64,000 nucleotides of DNA from NCBI RefSeq assembly GCF_005952805.1, contig NZ_CP040709.1, forward strand, positions 2,108,001 through 2,172,000, in the 5' to 3' direction. The notes below the pieces were generated by a model that did no database searches, was not told where the DNA came from, and saw nothing but the letters and a program-made list of their open reading frames with translations. This document shows, piece after piece, positions 48,724-58,297 of this stretch (the first letter of the stretch is position 1; the number at the start of each line of letters is the position of its first letter). This stretch comes from Inhella inkyongensis. Lineage in GTDB: Bacteria > Pseudomonadota > Gammaproteobacteria > Burkholderiales > Burkholderiaceae_C. Made by a program: the position numbers and the translations under genes.

Positions 48724-50100
48724 TTATTGCGAGACCGCCTTCAGCGCATTCACAAAGCCGCGACCGTAGTAAGGGTCGTGGCCCTTCTTGCCTTCGTCGT
48801 CGGTGGAGTTCATCAGCATGTTCTTCAGCGCGCCCACCGACGCGCCGGGGTACTTTTGCTTGATGAGGGCTGCCACCGCCGAAGCCGCAGGGGCTGCCAT
48901 GGAGGTGCCGGCCATCCAGCTGTAGCTGCCTGTGCCCGGGCCGCCGCTGCCGCGCACGGTGGAGATCACCATGTCAAACGCCCAGCAGGGAATGACCACC
49001 GGGCTGCCATTGGCACGCGGCAGCATGCAGGGTGCATTGCCTTCGAGCGCAAAGTCGCCACCCGGTGCGGCCACACTGATCATGGACGAGCCGTAGTTGG
49101 TGTAGGAGCTGATGCGGCGGGTGTTGGTGGCGCCCATCGCAAAGCCCAGCGGACCGGTGGAGGAAACCGCCAAGCCGTTGCCACTCATGGCCGGGGTGGT
49201 GATCAGGTTGCCGCTGTGGTCCAGGTCATAGCCATCGTTGCCGGCGGCCGAGATCACCAGCACGCCCTGACGTGTGGCCGTATTGATGGCCTTGTTCATG
49301 GCGGCCACCAGTTCGGCGGCATCACGGTCGCCGCGATTGAAGTCCGCACCCAGACTCATATTGATGATGTCGGCCCGGCCTTCGCCCGCTGCGTAAAGGA
49401 TGGCCGAGATGATGGCGCCGAAGCTGCCGCTGCCACTGTGCAGGGCCTTGACCGGCACGATGGTGGCCTCTGGCGCAATGCCCACCACACCCAGGCCGTT
49501 GGCAGGCGCGGCAATGATGCCGGCCACATGAGTGCCATGCCAGGCGGTGCCGGTATCGCAGTCCCACTTCACTTGGCAGCTGCCCGGTGCACCGGCCACG
49601 AAGGACCGGGCAGCCGCCGTGTCGACATTGGCTGCCAGGTCGGGGTGGCTGCCCCACACGGCGCCGTCGATCACGGCCACGCGCACGCCCTTGCCGGTAT
49701 AGCCCAGGCCCCAGGCCTGCGGCGCCTTGACCGACTGCGGCGCCCATTGGATGTAGGGGTAGAAGGCATCGCTGATGACCGCTGGCACGCCGCTGGCGTC
49801 CACCGGCATGTCAAAGCTCTTCACATTCGGGGTGAACTGCGCCACGCGATCAGGGGCGCCACTTTGGATCGCGCCCGAGGCCAGCACCTGGCTCAGGAAA
49901 TCAGCGCGCTCGGACTCCACCACCGCCACGCCGCTGGCGTGCGAGAAGCGTGCCTTGCCGCCGGCGGCCTGCACGGCGGCGTCTTGGGCGGCACCCCACT
50001 GGGCGGCCTGCAGCACATAGTCGGCGGCCATTGCGGGCAGAGCGGCGGCGGCGCATGCAGCTGCCACCAGGGAATGGATCAAATTCTTCTTCAGGGCCAT
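48724..50100 (-). CDS. Exported subtilisin-like serine protease (S8 family)
   Basis: 458 residues. A signal peptide (1-26, ending LPAMAA) and a propeptide-like region (about 27-120) precede the subtilase domain. The catalytic triad is D145 (VAVIDGAVWG), H188 (WHGTHVAGI) and S400 (GTSMAAP); the oxyanion Asn lies in VISAAGNDGYD. Cys residues at the APGSCQVKWDCDTG loop could form a disulfide. The normal DSG around the catalytic Asp is DGA here. Secreted, probably extracellular. Confidence 0.92.
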   Translation of the reverse strand: MALKKNLIHSLVAAACAAAALPAMAADYVLQAAQWGAAQDAAVQAAGGKARFSHASGVAVVESERADFLSQVLASGAIQSGAPDRVAQFTPNVKSFDMPVDASGVPAVISDAFYPYIQWAPQSVKAPQAWGLGYTGKGVRVAVIDGAVWGSHPDLAANVDTAAARSFVAGAPGSCQVKWDCDTGTAWHGTHVAGIIAAPANGLGVVGIAPEATIVPVKALHSGSGSFGAIISAILYAAGEGRADIINMSLGADFNRGDRDAAELVAAMNKAINTATRQGVLVISAAGNDGYDLDHSGNLITTPAMSGNGLAVSSTGPLGFAMGATNTRRISSYTNYGSSMISVAAPGGDFALEGNAPCMLPRANGSPVVIPCWAFDMVISTVRGSGGPGTGSYSWMAGTSMAAPAASAVAALIKQKYPGASVGALKNMLMNSTDDEGKKGHDPYYGRGFVNALKAVSQ

Positions 50101-50175
50101 GAGTACTCCGTGGGTTGAAGGCCGGGCGACGCCCGGGTTCACAAACTGTGACGAAATGCACGGATTCAAGGGAAT

Positions 50176-50242
50176 GGGGGAACCCGCGCTTCTCGGGTTT
50201 CACCGGATCCTCACCCCCTCGGTCACGGGTCGGGTTCCCCCC
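50176..50242. repeat. 11-bp inverted repeat in the protease/metalloprotease intergenic region
   Basis: GGGGGAACCCG (50176-50186) is complementary to CGGGTTCCCCC (50231-50241), with 44 bp between the arms, which themselves include CGGGTTT. It lies between the divergent starts at 50100 and 50376. It may be an operator or a leader hairpin. No clear promoter was picked. Confidence 0.4.
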
Positions 50243-50375
50243 AGCCGGCCGGGTTCTGAGCCCAAAGCGCCCCGGGCTTACCCTCGATCAGACCTGAGTT
50301 TCAGGGCGTGACCTCTGGAGGCGCAGGCGGCTGGCCCGATGCTGCGCGCCGATCCCAACTCATCCCCTTCCCTCC

Positions 50376-52985
50376 ATGCTGAACATGCCATCTGCCTGGC
50401 GCCTCAAGGCCCTTAGCGCCGCCGCCCTGCTGGCCTGCGGCCTGGCCGCCCAGGCCCAGACCCCCGCCACGCCACCCGCCTCGGCCGTAGCCGGCGCCCG
50501 CCCGACCCCGCCTGCCGCCGCGCCCGATGCGGCCGAGCCCAAGGCCTATGACAAGGTCATCACCAAGGACGCCAGCACCCAGGCCGGCCTGTTCACCCTG
50601 CACGAGCAAAAGGGCAAGTTCTATTTCGAGATCCCCAAGGCCAAGCTGGACCAGAACCTCTTGATGGTGGCCACCGCCAAGAGCGTGCCGGCCAACACCG
50701 ACCACGCCGGCCGCGCCCTCAACCGCGACGTGGTGCGCTTCGTGCTGCGCAACCACAAGGTCTATCTGGAAGAGATCTCCTTTGCCTATCAGGGCGACCC
50801 CAGCCGCGCCATCCACTCGGCGGTGGAGCGTTCGCAGCGAGCCACCGTGCTGGCCGTGGTCCCCGTGGAGGCCTATGGCAAGGACGGCGCGCCGGTGATC
50901 GAGGTCAGCAAGCTCTTCACCACCGAGGTGGGCGACTTCACGGCCCGCCCCCTGGTGCGCGCCGCCGGCCTGGACAGCGCGCGCAGCTATCTTGACAAGG
51001 GCCGCGCCTTCCCCACCAGCCTGCGCATGGACGCCGTGCACACCTACACCCTGGCGCCCCAACCCCTGCCGCCCGGCCTGCCCCTGCCCCCGGGCTTCCA
51101 GATGCCGCCCCAGCCGGTGCGCAGCGGCACCGTGGACATGGCCTACAGCATCGTGGAACTGCCCGCGCAACCCATGATGCCGCGCCAGCACGACGACCGC
51201 GTGGGCTTCTTCAGCACCGCCCATGTGGACTACGCCACCGACGACCACGAGAGCACGCGCAAGCGCTGGATCGCCCGCTGGCGCCTGGAGAAGAAGGACC
51301 CCGGCGCGGCGCTAAGCGAGCCCGTCAAGCCCGTGGTCTGGTACATCGACTCGGCCACTCCCGAGTTCCTGGTGCCCTACATCAAGAAGGGCGTCGAGGC
51401 CTGGAACGTCGCCTTCGAGGCCGCCGGGTTCAAGAACGCCATCCAGGCGCGCCCCTTCCCCACCAAGGCCGAGGACCCCGAGTTCGACCCCGATGACGTG
51501 CGCTACAGCCTGATCCGCTGGGTGCCCTCGCCCGTGCCCAATGCCTATGGTCCGCACTTGAGCGACCCGCGCAGCGGCGAGATCCTGAACGCCAACATCG
51601 TCATGTATCACAACATCCTGCAACTGCAGCGCGACTGGTACGTGACGCAGGCCGGTGCCGTGGACAAGCGCGCCCAGCAACTGCCCCTGCCCAATGACCT
51701 GATGGGCGACCTGGTGGCCTATGTGGTCACGCACGAGGTCGGCCACTCGCTGGGCCTGCCGCACAACATGAAGGCCAGCTCCACCTACCCGACCGAGAAG
51801 CTGCGCGACCCGGCCTGGCTCAAGACCATGGGCCATGTGCCCACCTTGATGGACTACAGCCGCTTCAACTACCTGGTGCAGCCCGAAGACAAGGTCGACA
51901 CGGCCCTGCTCTTCCCCAAGGTCGGCCCCTACGACCTCTTCGCCGTGCGCTGGGGCTACAGCCCCATCGCTGGCGCCACCAGCCCCGAGGCCGAGCGCGC
52001 GACGCTCGACGCCTGGGCGCGCGAGCAAGACAGCAAGCCCTGGCTGCGCTTCACCACCCCCAAGGCCGAAGGCGATCTGGGCGAGAACACCGAGGCCGTG
52101 GGCGATGCCGACGCCGTGCTGGCTACCACCTGGGGCACCAAGAACCTGCAACGCATCGTCAAGGGCCTGCCCAAGATGGCCATGGCCCCGGGCCGCGACG
52201 ACCGCGCGCTGCAGGAGCTCTACCGCGCCGTCTGGGGCCAGTGGGGCCGCGAACTGGGCCATGTGGCGGCCATCGTCGGCGGCTACGAGACCCAGAACAA
52301 ACATGGCAGCCAGCCCGGGACCATTGCCACCCCCACCACACGAGCCAATCAAGCGCGCGCCGTGAAGTTCCTGGGCGAGCAGATCCTGGCCACCCCCACC
52401 TGGGCCCTGGAGCCCACGGTGACCGAGCGCCTGCCCGTGAGCGAGCCCGCCACCCTGCTGCTCAACACCCAGCGCCAGGTCTTGCGCAACCTCTTGGAGC
52501 GCAGCCGCACCGCGCGCCTGCAACTGCATGAAGCGCAACTCGGCGCCAAGGCCTACCGTGTCAGCGATTTGCTGGCCGACCTGCGCGGCGCCGTCTACAG
52601 CGAGCTGCAGGGCAGTGCCGCCCCCAGCCCGCACCGCCGCAATCTGCAGCTGACCTATCTGGGGGTGCTCAACGAGCGCCTGAACAACCACAACCCGGCC
52701 AACGCCGACGATGCACGCTCCGCCGTGCGCGCCGAACTGCGCACCCTGCAGGCCCTGTTCAGCGCCAAGGCCGCGCAAGCCGGCGATGCGGGTGCCAAGG
52801 CGCACTGGGGCGAACTGTCCCACAGCGCCCAGGCCAGCCTGGACCCCAAACTGGCCCAAGCCTTTGCGCCCGCCCTGCCGCTGGTGCGGCCGGGCTTTGC
52901 GGAAGAGAGCTGCTGGCCGGGGCGTGAGGCGTGGTTGTTGCAGGGGCTGAGCTCAGAGGAGGACCACAGCGGGCATCGGCACTGA
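50376..52985 (+). CDS. Exported zinc-dependent metalloprotease (DUF5117-type)
   Basis: 869 residues. A signal peptide (about 1-28, ending LAAQAQ) is followed by an Ala/Pro-rich linker and a domain of the DUF5117 type (SFAYQGDPSRAIHSAVERS and the DDRVGFFSTAHVDYATDD segment). The zinc site HEVGHSLGLPHN (HExxHxxGxxH, first His near residue 453) defines a metzincin-like active site. The C-terminal third is helical without recognised domains. Probably periplasmic or secreted. ATG 50376 is chosen; a second ATG three codons later is equally possible. Confidence 0.87.
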   Translation: MLNMPSAWRLKALSAAALLACGLAAQAQTPATPPASAVAGARPTPPAAAPDAAEPKAYDKVITKDASTQAGLFTLHEQKGKFYFEIPKAKLDQNLLMVATAKSVPANTDHAGRALNRDVVRFVLRNHKVYLEEISFAYQGDPSRAIHSAVERSQRATVLAVVPVEAYGKDGAPVIEVSKLFTTEVGDFTARPLVRAAGLDSARSYLDKGRAFPTSLRMDAVHTYTLAPQPLPPGLPLPPGFQMPPQPVRSGTVDMAYSIVELPAQPMMPRQHDDRVGFFSTAHVDYATDDHESTRKRWIARWRLEKKDPGAALSEPVKPVVWYIDSATPEFLVPYIKKGVEAWNVAFEAAGFKNAIQARPFPTKAEDPEFDPDDVRYSLIRWVPSPVPNAYGPHLSDPRSGEILNANIVMYHNILQLQRDWYVTQAGAVDKRAQQLPLPNDLMGDLVAYVVTHEVGHSLGLPHNMKASSTYPTEKLRDPAWLKTMGHVPTLMDYSRFNYLVQPEDKVDTALLFPKVGPYDLFAVRWGYSPIAGATSPEAERATLDAWAREQDSKPWLRFTTPKAEGDLGENTEAVGDADAVLATTWGTKNLQRIVKGLPKMAMAPGRDDRALQELYRAVWGQWGRELGHVAAIVGGYETQNKHGSQPGTIATPTTRANQARAVKFLGEQILATPTWALEPTVTERLPVSEPATLLLNTQRQVLRNLLERSRTARLQLHEAQLGAKAYRVSDLLADLRGAVYSELQGSAAPSPHRRNLQLTYLGVLNERLNNHNPANADDARSAVRAELRTLQALFSAKAAQAGDAGAKAHWGELSHSAQASLDPKLAQAFAPALPLVRPGFAEESCWPGREAWLLQGLSSEEDHSGHRH

Positions 52986-53087
52986 GTCCTTGGTGGAGCA
53001 CCGCGGGCCCAGCCCGCGGGCTCACCTGATCAGCTAACGGCGGGGTGCCCGCCCATCATCAGGACAACACCCACTCGAACCCAGTCG

Positions 53088-54239
53088 CTATCGACCCTGG
53101 TGACGAGTAGCAGCCATGGACTCAGTGCTTGGGCTACTTGCCAACCGCGACGCATCACTCAGGTTTTTCGCGAACTGCGTCATGCTGTGAAAGTCGCTGG
53201 TAATCTGGCTGAAGGTCATTCGATAGTCCACCCGGTGCTTGCGCGCAAAGTTGAAAGTGGTGGTGATCTTGCGCACTCCCGACAGCACCTCCTTGCTGAC
53301 GTAGGCGCGGGTAATGGCGGGATCAGCGTTCCGAATCGCCAAGTTAGCCAGCAGGGAAGTCCACCCTGTCACCGGACTGGTGTCGAACGTAATCGCCTCG
53401 GTCGCATCGCAAGCCGACAACGAGTAGGCGGCGTGCTGAGCCAAGCCTCCACCCAGGGAATGGCCAACCAGTAAAAGTGGAATTTGGTCTTTGGGGTTCT
53501 TGGCGAGTTCGCACTGGGGCGTTCGCGCGATCTTCGGCAAGACCGGGCGGAATGCGTTGGCAACGGACTGGGCCACCCGTCGGGCTTGGCGATAGTCCTT
53601 GCCGCCAAGCTTCAAGCCCGAGAAGTTTGCCAACCAATCGTGGACCGCCTGCCAAGAGTCGTTTTCAGTCCCGCGATAGGCCAGCGCCAATTCACTGGGC
53701 TGCCCTCCATCGGTGACCTTGGCGTAGAGCTCGTAGTTCAGGCCAGCCTCAGCACGACAAAGCGACTTCTTGTCTAGCTTGACGCCCCAGCTCACGAGAC
53801 GAGCCTGATCGACGCGCACCCATCGATCGGGCAATCCCTTCGGATCCTTCGCTGCGTCCTCAACATAGTCACATCCGTGCTTGAGGCGTGCATGCGCCGG
53901 ATCAGGCGTGCCATTGAAGTCGCGTCGATAGGCCGCCTCTGCCAGCGCAGCTGGAACCACCAGCTTTCCGACGAGCCGACTCACTTCGCTGGCATCCAGG
54001 TCGCGCCGAGGCCATCCATCCTTGGTACGCCTGTGCTCCGTTACTGCGGGGTCCGTAGCAGGGTTGGCCTTCTCCTCGGCTCCCTCAGGAAAAACGTCCG
54101 CCCCAGGCTCTGATGTTTCCATCGCCGCGGCGGGTCCCGTGAGGGTTGCAAGCAGCACTGTGCTGATCAAGGGACCTGAGAGGCGACCCATAAAGGTTGG
54201 GCCACCTTGCCCGCATGACGTCATGCTCAGAAAGTTCAT
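53088..54239 (-). CDS. Exported class-3 lipase-like alpha/beta hydrolase
   Basis: 383 residues. The export signal is probably MGRLSGPLISTVLLATLTG...AAA, which starts 17 residues into the protein at an internal Met. The lipase core shows LALAYRGTENDSWQAVHDWLANF (oxyanion region) and the nucleophile elbow LLLVGHSLGGGLAQHAAY (Ser near residue 260), followed by ITFDTSPVTGW with the likely acid. The base composition is clearly lower in GC than both neighbours, suggesting acquisition. GAGAGG lies 3 bp before the ATG at 54239. The substrate is unknown. Confidence 0.78.
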   Translation of the reverse strand: MNFLSMTSCGQGGPTFMGRLSGPLISTVLLATLTGPAAAMETSEPGADVFPEGAEEKANPATDPAVTEHRRTKDGWPRRDLDASEVSRLVGKLVVPAALAEAAYRRDFNGTPDPAHARLKHGCDYVEDAAKDPKGLPDRWVRVDQARLVSWGVKLDKKSLCRAEAGLNYELYAKVTDGGQPSELALAYRGTENDSWQAVHDWLANFSGLKLGGKDYRQARRVAQSVANAFRPVLPKIARTPQCELAKNPKDQIPLLLVGHSLGGGLAQHAAYSLSACDATEAITFDTSPVTGWTSLLANLAIRNADPAITRAYVSKEVLSGVRKITTTFNFARKHRVDYRMTFSQITSDFHSMTQFAKNLSDASRLASSPSTESMAATRHQGR

Positions 54240-54642
54240 TCGCCTCTCACCAGTGGTTTTCGGAGGCGCGATGCTGCATGCGCCTGCCCACTGCAGCAAC
54301 CTCAATTTGAAGGAGGCAGACGCAGCCCAATAGCCAGACTGACACGGATCCCCTCCGGGACGATTGCTCAGGGGGCACGGTTGAATCCCGGCCATTTAAG
54401 CCCCTTGCAAAACGCTAAACCTCTGCACGACTTTGCCAGCGTGATGTCGACGCATTCGGCACAGCAGCCTGTGAATGTCACAGATTCGGCACGCCTCTCT
54501 CATCGAATCAAAAAGGCACTGCCTTCGCCATTGCATACAAGCCAATGGCTTGACTCGGCCTTCTGGAAGCGGCTACTTGAGCACGATCGCCAACTCAGGG
54601 CACTAGACTCCCCGCGCCCGCACACCCCCACACACATCCACC
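54240..54642. other. Divergent intergenic region of about 400 bp with low GC
   Basis: Between the lipase-like gene (-) and the HerA-like gene (+). A plus-strand frame from ATG 54453 (MSTHSAQQPVNVTDSARLS and onward, including FWKRLLEHDRQLRAL) reads through to overlap the next gene in another frame and has no ribosome-binding site, so it is not called. Promoters for both genes should lie here, but none stands out. Confidence 0.4.
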
Positions 54643-56205
54643 ATGGCCGACCCCATCCTCCTCGCCCGCCACGGCGCCACCGTTTGCGAACTGCTGCCCG
54701 CCCTGGCCAACCGCCACGGCTTGATCACTGGGGCGACCGGCACGGGCAAGACCATCACGCTGCAGCGCCTGGCCGAGGGCTTCAGCCAGATGGGCGTGCC
54801 GGTCTTCATGGCCGATGTGAAGGGTGACTTGACCGGCATCAGCCAGACGGGTGCGCCCAGCGAAAAATTGCTGGCGGTGCTGAAGGATCGCGGGCTGGAG
54901 GTCCCGGCGCCCCTGCGTTGCCCGACCACGCTCTGGGATGTGTTTGGCAAGAGCGGGCACCCGGTGCGGGCCACGGTCAGCGACATGGGGCCGCTGCTTT
55001 TGAGTCGCATGCTGGCGCTGAACGAGACCCAGGCCGGTGTGCTGCAGATGGTGTTCAAGATCGCCGACGACGCGGGGCTCCTGCTGCTGGACCTGAAGGA
55101 CCTGCGCGCCATGCTCCAGCATGTGGGCGACAACGCGAGCAACTTCACCACCGAATACGGCAATGTGAGTGCAGCGTCGGTAGGCGCCATTCAGCGCGGC
55201 CTGCTGCAGATCGAGGCCCAGGGCGGCGACCAGTTCTTCGGCGAGCCCATGCTCAACATCGCCGACTTCATGCAGACAGAGGGCGGCGCCGGTGTGGTGA
55301 ACATCCTCGCCGCCGACCAGCTGATGGCCGCCCCGCGCCTCTACGCCACCTTCCTGTTGTGGCTGCTGTCCGAGCTGTTCGAGACCCTGCCCGAGGTGGG
55401 CGATCTGGAGAAACCGAAGCTGGTGTTCTTCTTCGACGAGGCGCATCTGCTGTTCAAGGACGCGCCGGCGGCCCTGGTCGAGCGCATCGAGCTGGTGGTG
55501 CGCCTGGTGCGCAGCAAGGGCGTGGGCGTGTATTTCGTGACGCAAAACCCGCTGGACATCCCCGACACCGTGCTGGGCCAGCTGGGCAACCGCGTGCAGC
55601 ACGCGCTGCGCGCCTTCACCCCACGCGACCAGAAGGCCGTGAAGAGCGCGGCCGAAACCATGCGCCCCAAGGAAGGGCTGGACATCGAGGCCGCCATCAC
55701 CGAGCTCGGTGTGGGCGAGGCCTTGGTGAGCCTGCTGGACGAAAAGGGCCGGCCCAGCATCACCGAGCGGGTCTTCGTGCTGCCCCCGGGCAGCCGCATC
55801 GGCCCGGTAACGCCGGCGGAGCGCCAGGCCTTGGTTGCCGGCTCGCTGGTGGCGGGCGTGTATGAAAAGCAGTTGGACCGTGAATCGGCCTACGAGCGCC
55901 TGCGCGGTGCAGCGGCGCAGGGCAACCCGTCCGCCGCCCCGGCGGGCATGGCGGACGAGGCCGGCGCCGTCTTCAAGTCCGGCCCGGCGCCCTCCCCGGC
56001 ACCCGCTGAAGCTGCGGGCGGCGGCATGCTGGATGGGCTCAAGGATGTGCTGTTCGGCTCCACCGGCCCGCGCGGCGGCCGGCGCGAGGGCCTGGCCGAG
56101 ACGGCGGCCAAGTCGGCGCTGCGCTCCATCGGCTCCTCGGTGGGCCGCGAGATCGTGCGCGGGGTGCTGGGCAGCTTGCTGGGCGGTGGCAAGCGGCGGC
56201 GCTGA
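54643..56205 (+). CDS. HerA-like/DUF853 ATPase (YjgR type)
   Basis: 520-residue P-loop ATPase of the HerA/FtsK-related DUF853 family. Walker A is GATGTGKT (30-37), Walker B with the DEAH box is [12 protein letters not shown] (about 258-269), and a sensor-like [25 protein letters not shown] follows. From about 425 it has an Ala/Gly/Pro-rich linker and a short C-terminal [18 protein letters not shown] segment. The family is widespread and its role is unsettled. No NurA-like nuclease lies next to it. Confidence 0.85.
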   Translation: MADPILLARHGATVCELLPALANRHGLITGATGTGKTITLQRLAEGFSQMGVPVFMADVKGDLTGISQTGAPSEKLLAVLKDRGLEVPAPLRCPTTLWDVFGKSGHPVRATVSDMGPLLLSRMLALNETQAGVLQMVFKIADDAGLLLLDLKDLRAMLQHVGDNASNFTTEYGNVSAASVGAIQRGLLQIEAQGGDQFFGEPMLNIADFMQTEGGAGVVNILAADQLMAAPRLYATFLLWLLSELFETLPEVGDLEKPKLVFFFDEAHLLFKDAPAALVERIELVVRLVRSKGVGVYFVTQNPLDIPDTVLGQLGNRVQHALRAFTPRDQKAVKSAAETMRPKEGLDIEAAITELGVGEALVSLLDEKGRPSITERVFVLPPGSRIGPVTPAERQALVAGSLVAGVYEKQLDRESAYERLRGAAAQGNPSAAPAGMADEAGAVFKSGPAPSPAPAEAAGGGMLDGLKDVLFGSTGPRGGRREGLAETAAKSALRSIGSSVGREIVRGVLGSLLGGGKRRR

Positions 56206-56311
56206 ATTCCCAAGCCCTCCGCTCACGCCCCACCCAAGCCACTCACGCCGACGCCCAGCGGCCCATCCCCCGCCGCTGGCGCCGCTTGGCCCGGCCGCGC
56301 ATGTTCTGTCC

Positions 56312-57400
56312 ATGACCCCTGATTCCCTCGCCCCGCCCTGGCGCCAGCGCCACCCCCGCATCAACGAGCTGCTGAACATCCTGGCCGTGGGCCTGGTCAT
56401 CGGGGTGTTGAACTGGTTGATCCGCGGTGGGCGCCACTTTTGGGGCGGCATGCTGTATTCGCAGGCCATCACCCTGTGCATCGCCTATGGCATTGCGCTC
56501 TACAACACCGGGGTCAGCCGCTGGTTGCTGCGCCGCGGCGGCCAAAGCCCAGCCCTGCTGAAGAACTGGCCCGGCTGGACCTGGGCCCTGCCCGGCCTGG
56601 TGCTGATGCCCCTGCTGGGCTACACCCTGGGTCACGGCCTGGTGGACTGGCTGCTAGACCGCCCACAACGCAATCTATGGGGCGGCAGCCTGCTGCAGAC
56701 CCTGGTGACGGTGGGCTTCATCGTGCTGATCTCGGCCGCGGTGGCGTACTACTTTTTCACCCGCGAATCGCTGGCAGCACTGAAGTTGGCGCATGAACAG
56801 GCCCAGCGTCAGGCCGCCGAGGCCCAGCTGCAAACCCTGCAGGCCCAGCTGGAGCCGCACATGCTGTTCAACACCCTGGCGCATCTGCGGGTCCTGATCA
56901 AGCTGCGGCCCGACGACGCGCAGGCCATGCTGGATCAGCTGATCGCCTTTCTGCGCGCCACCCTGCAGGCCAGCCGCCGCGAAAGCCATCCCTTGAGCGC
57001 CGAGTTCGAGCGCCTGCGCGACTACCTGGCCCTGATGCAGGTGCGCATGGGTGCGCGCCTGCGCCCCGAGCTGGACCTGCCGGCCGAGCTGGCCGCGTTG
57101 CCGGTGCCGCCGCTGCTGCTGCAGCCCCTGGTGGAAAACGCCATCAAACACGGGCTGGAGCCGGCGGTGGATGGCGGACGATTGCGCATCTCGGCGCGGC
57201 GTCGGGATCAGCGCCTGCTGCTGTGCGTCGAGGATGAAGGCGTCGGGCTGGGCCAGGCGCCCGCCAGCGATGGCACCGGCTTTGGCCTGACCCAGATCCG
57301 CGAACGCCTGCAAAGCCTGTACGGCCCACGCGCCAGCCTGACCCTGCAAGCCTTGGATCCCCAGGGCTGCCGGGCCGAATTGGAGTTGCCCCTGAAATGA
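56312..57400 (+). CDS. LytS/AlgZ-type sensor histidine kinase
   Basis: 362 residues. Four predicted TM helices (about 19-36, 47-67, 88-112, 127-149) are followed by a coiled-coil linker rich in Ala/Gln (about 155-180), the His_kinase domain LEPHMLFNTLAHLRVL with phospho-acceptor H183, and an ATPase domain with LVENAIKHG and GFGLTQIRERL. The ATG at 56312 is preceded by weak ribosome-binding sequence; an out-of-frame ATG lies 11 bp earlier. Its stop overlaps the regulator start (ATGA). Confidence 0.9.
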   Translation: MTPDSLAPPWRQRHPRINELLNILAVGLVIGVLNWLIRGGRHFWGGMLYSQAITLCIAYGIALYNTGVSRWLLRRGGQSPALLKNWPGWTWALPGLVLMPLLGYTLGHGLVDWLLDRPQRNLWGGSLLQTLVTVGFIVLISAAVAYYFFTRESLAALKLAHEQAQRQAAEAQLQTLQAQLEPHMLFNTLAHLRVLIKLRPDDAQAMLDQLIAFLRATLQASRRESHPLSAEFERLRDYLALMQVRMGARLRPELDLPAELAALPVPPLLLQPLVENAIKHGLEPAVDGGRLRISARRRDQRLLLCVEDEGVGLGQAPASDGTGFGLTQIRERLQSLYGPRASLTLQALDPQGCRAELELPLK

Positions 57401-58212
57401 ACAGCTGCCCCCGCGCCCTGATTGCCGAAGACGAAACCCTGCTGGGCGAGCACCTGCGTGCCGAACTGCAGGCCCTGTGGCCCGAGCTGGAGGTGCTGGG
57501 CATTGCGCCCAATGGCCAGGCGGCGCTGGAGCAAGGCCTGCGCCTGCGGCCCGAGATCGTGTTTCTGGACATCCGCATGCCGGGGCTCACTGGCTTGGAG
57601 GCCGCCACCGCCCTGGCCGAGGACTGGCCCGAAGACGCGGGTGCCCTGCCCTTGATCGTCTTCGTCACCGCGCACGACGAGTATGCGCTCAAGGCCTTCG
57701 AGGCGGCTGCGGTGGACTATGTGCTCAAGCCCGCGCAAACCGAGCGCCTGCGCCAGACCGTGCAGCGCCTGCAAGCGGCCCTGGCCCAACGGGCTGCTTC
57801 GGCGGCGCCGGGGGCTGCACAGGCCGACGACACGCTTGCCGCCCTGCGCACCTTGCTGAGCCAGGCCCAATCCGCCCCCAGCACGCCGCGCCTGCGCCAT
57901 TTGCAAGTGGCGGTGGGCAACCAGATTGAGCTGGTGCCCGTGGATCAGCTGCTCTATCTAGAAGCCGCCGACAAATACGTGCGCGCCGTGACGACCGGCA
58001 GGGAGCACTGGGTGCGCATCTCGCTGCGCGAGTTGCTGCCGCAGCTGGACCCCGAGCGCTTCTGGCAGGTGCATCGCAGCACCGTCGTCAATATCGACGC
58101 CGTGCGCCGCGCCGAACGGCTGGAAAACGGCCAGGCCCTACTGGACTTGCACGGCAGGCCCGAGCGCATCACGGTGAGCCGCGTGCATGCGGCGCGCTTC
58201 AAGCCCTTGTAG
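57397..58212 (+). CDS. LytR/AlgR-type response regulator (LytTR DNA-binding domain)
   Basis: 271 residues: a receiver domain (E11-D12, D58 in VFLDIRMPG, a Lys in VLKPAQT), an Ala-rich linker with TLLSQAQ, and a C-terminal LytTR domain (about 168-268) with LLYLEAADKYVRAVT and FWQVHRSTVVNIDAV. It is coupled to the kinase by an ATGA overlap. LytTR regulators often control pili, exopolysaccharide or secretion; no target is evident here. glnS follows 85 bp later and is probably separate. Confidence 0.92.
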   Translation: MNSCPRALIAEDETLLGEHLRAELQALWPELEVLGIAPNGQAALEQGLRLRPEIVFLDIRMPGLTGLEAATALAEDWPEDAGALPLIVFVTAHDEYALKAFEAAAVDYVLKPAQTERLRQTVQRLQAALAQRAASAAPGAAQADDTLAALRTLLSQAQSAPSTPRLRHLQVAVGNQIELVPVDQLLYLEAADKYVRAVTTGREHWVRISLRELLPQLDPERFWQVHRSTVVNIDAVRRAERLENGQALLDLHGRPERITVSRVHAARFKPL

Positions 58213-58297
58213 CCCGCTGCGGCCTCTGTGACAGAGGCGCACTTCTACAATGCCGCTCCCCGGGCCGACCAGGCCCGTTTTGCATTGCGTTTCCCCT

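Noticed and set aside
47908-50118. Long plus-strand open frame opposite yebC and the S8 protease
   Set aside because: Runs across the protease terminator and two real genes; Gly/His/Ala-rich shadow.
54381-54827. Plus-strand frame upstream of the HerA-like gene
   Set aside because: No ribosome-binding site; its second half is a His/Pro/Arg-rich shadow of the HerA-like gene in another frame.
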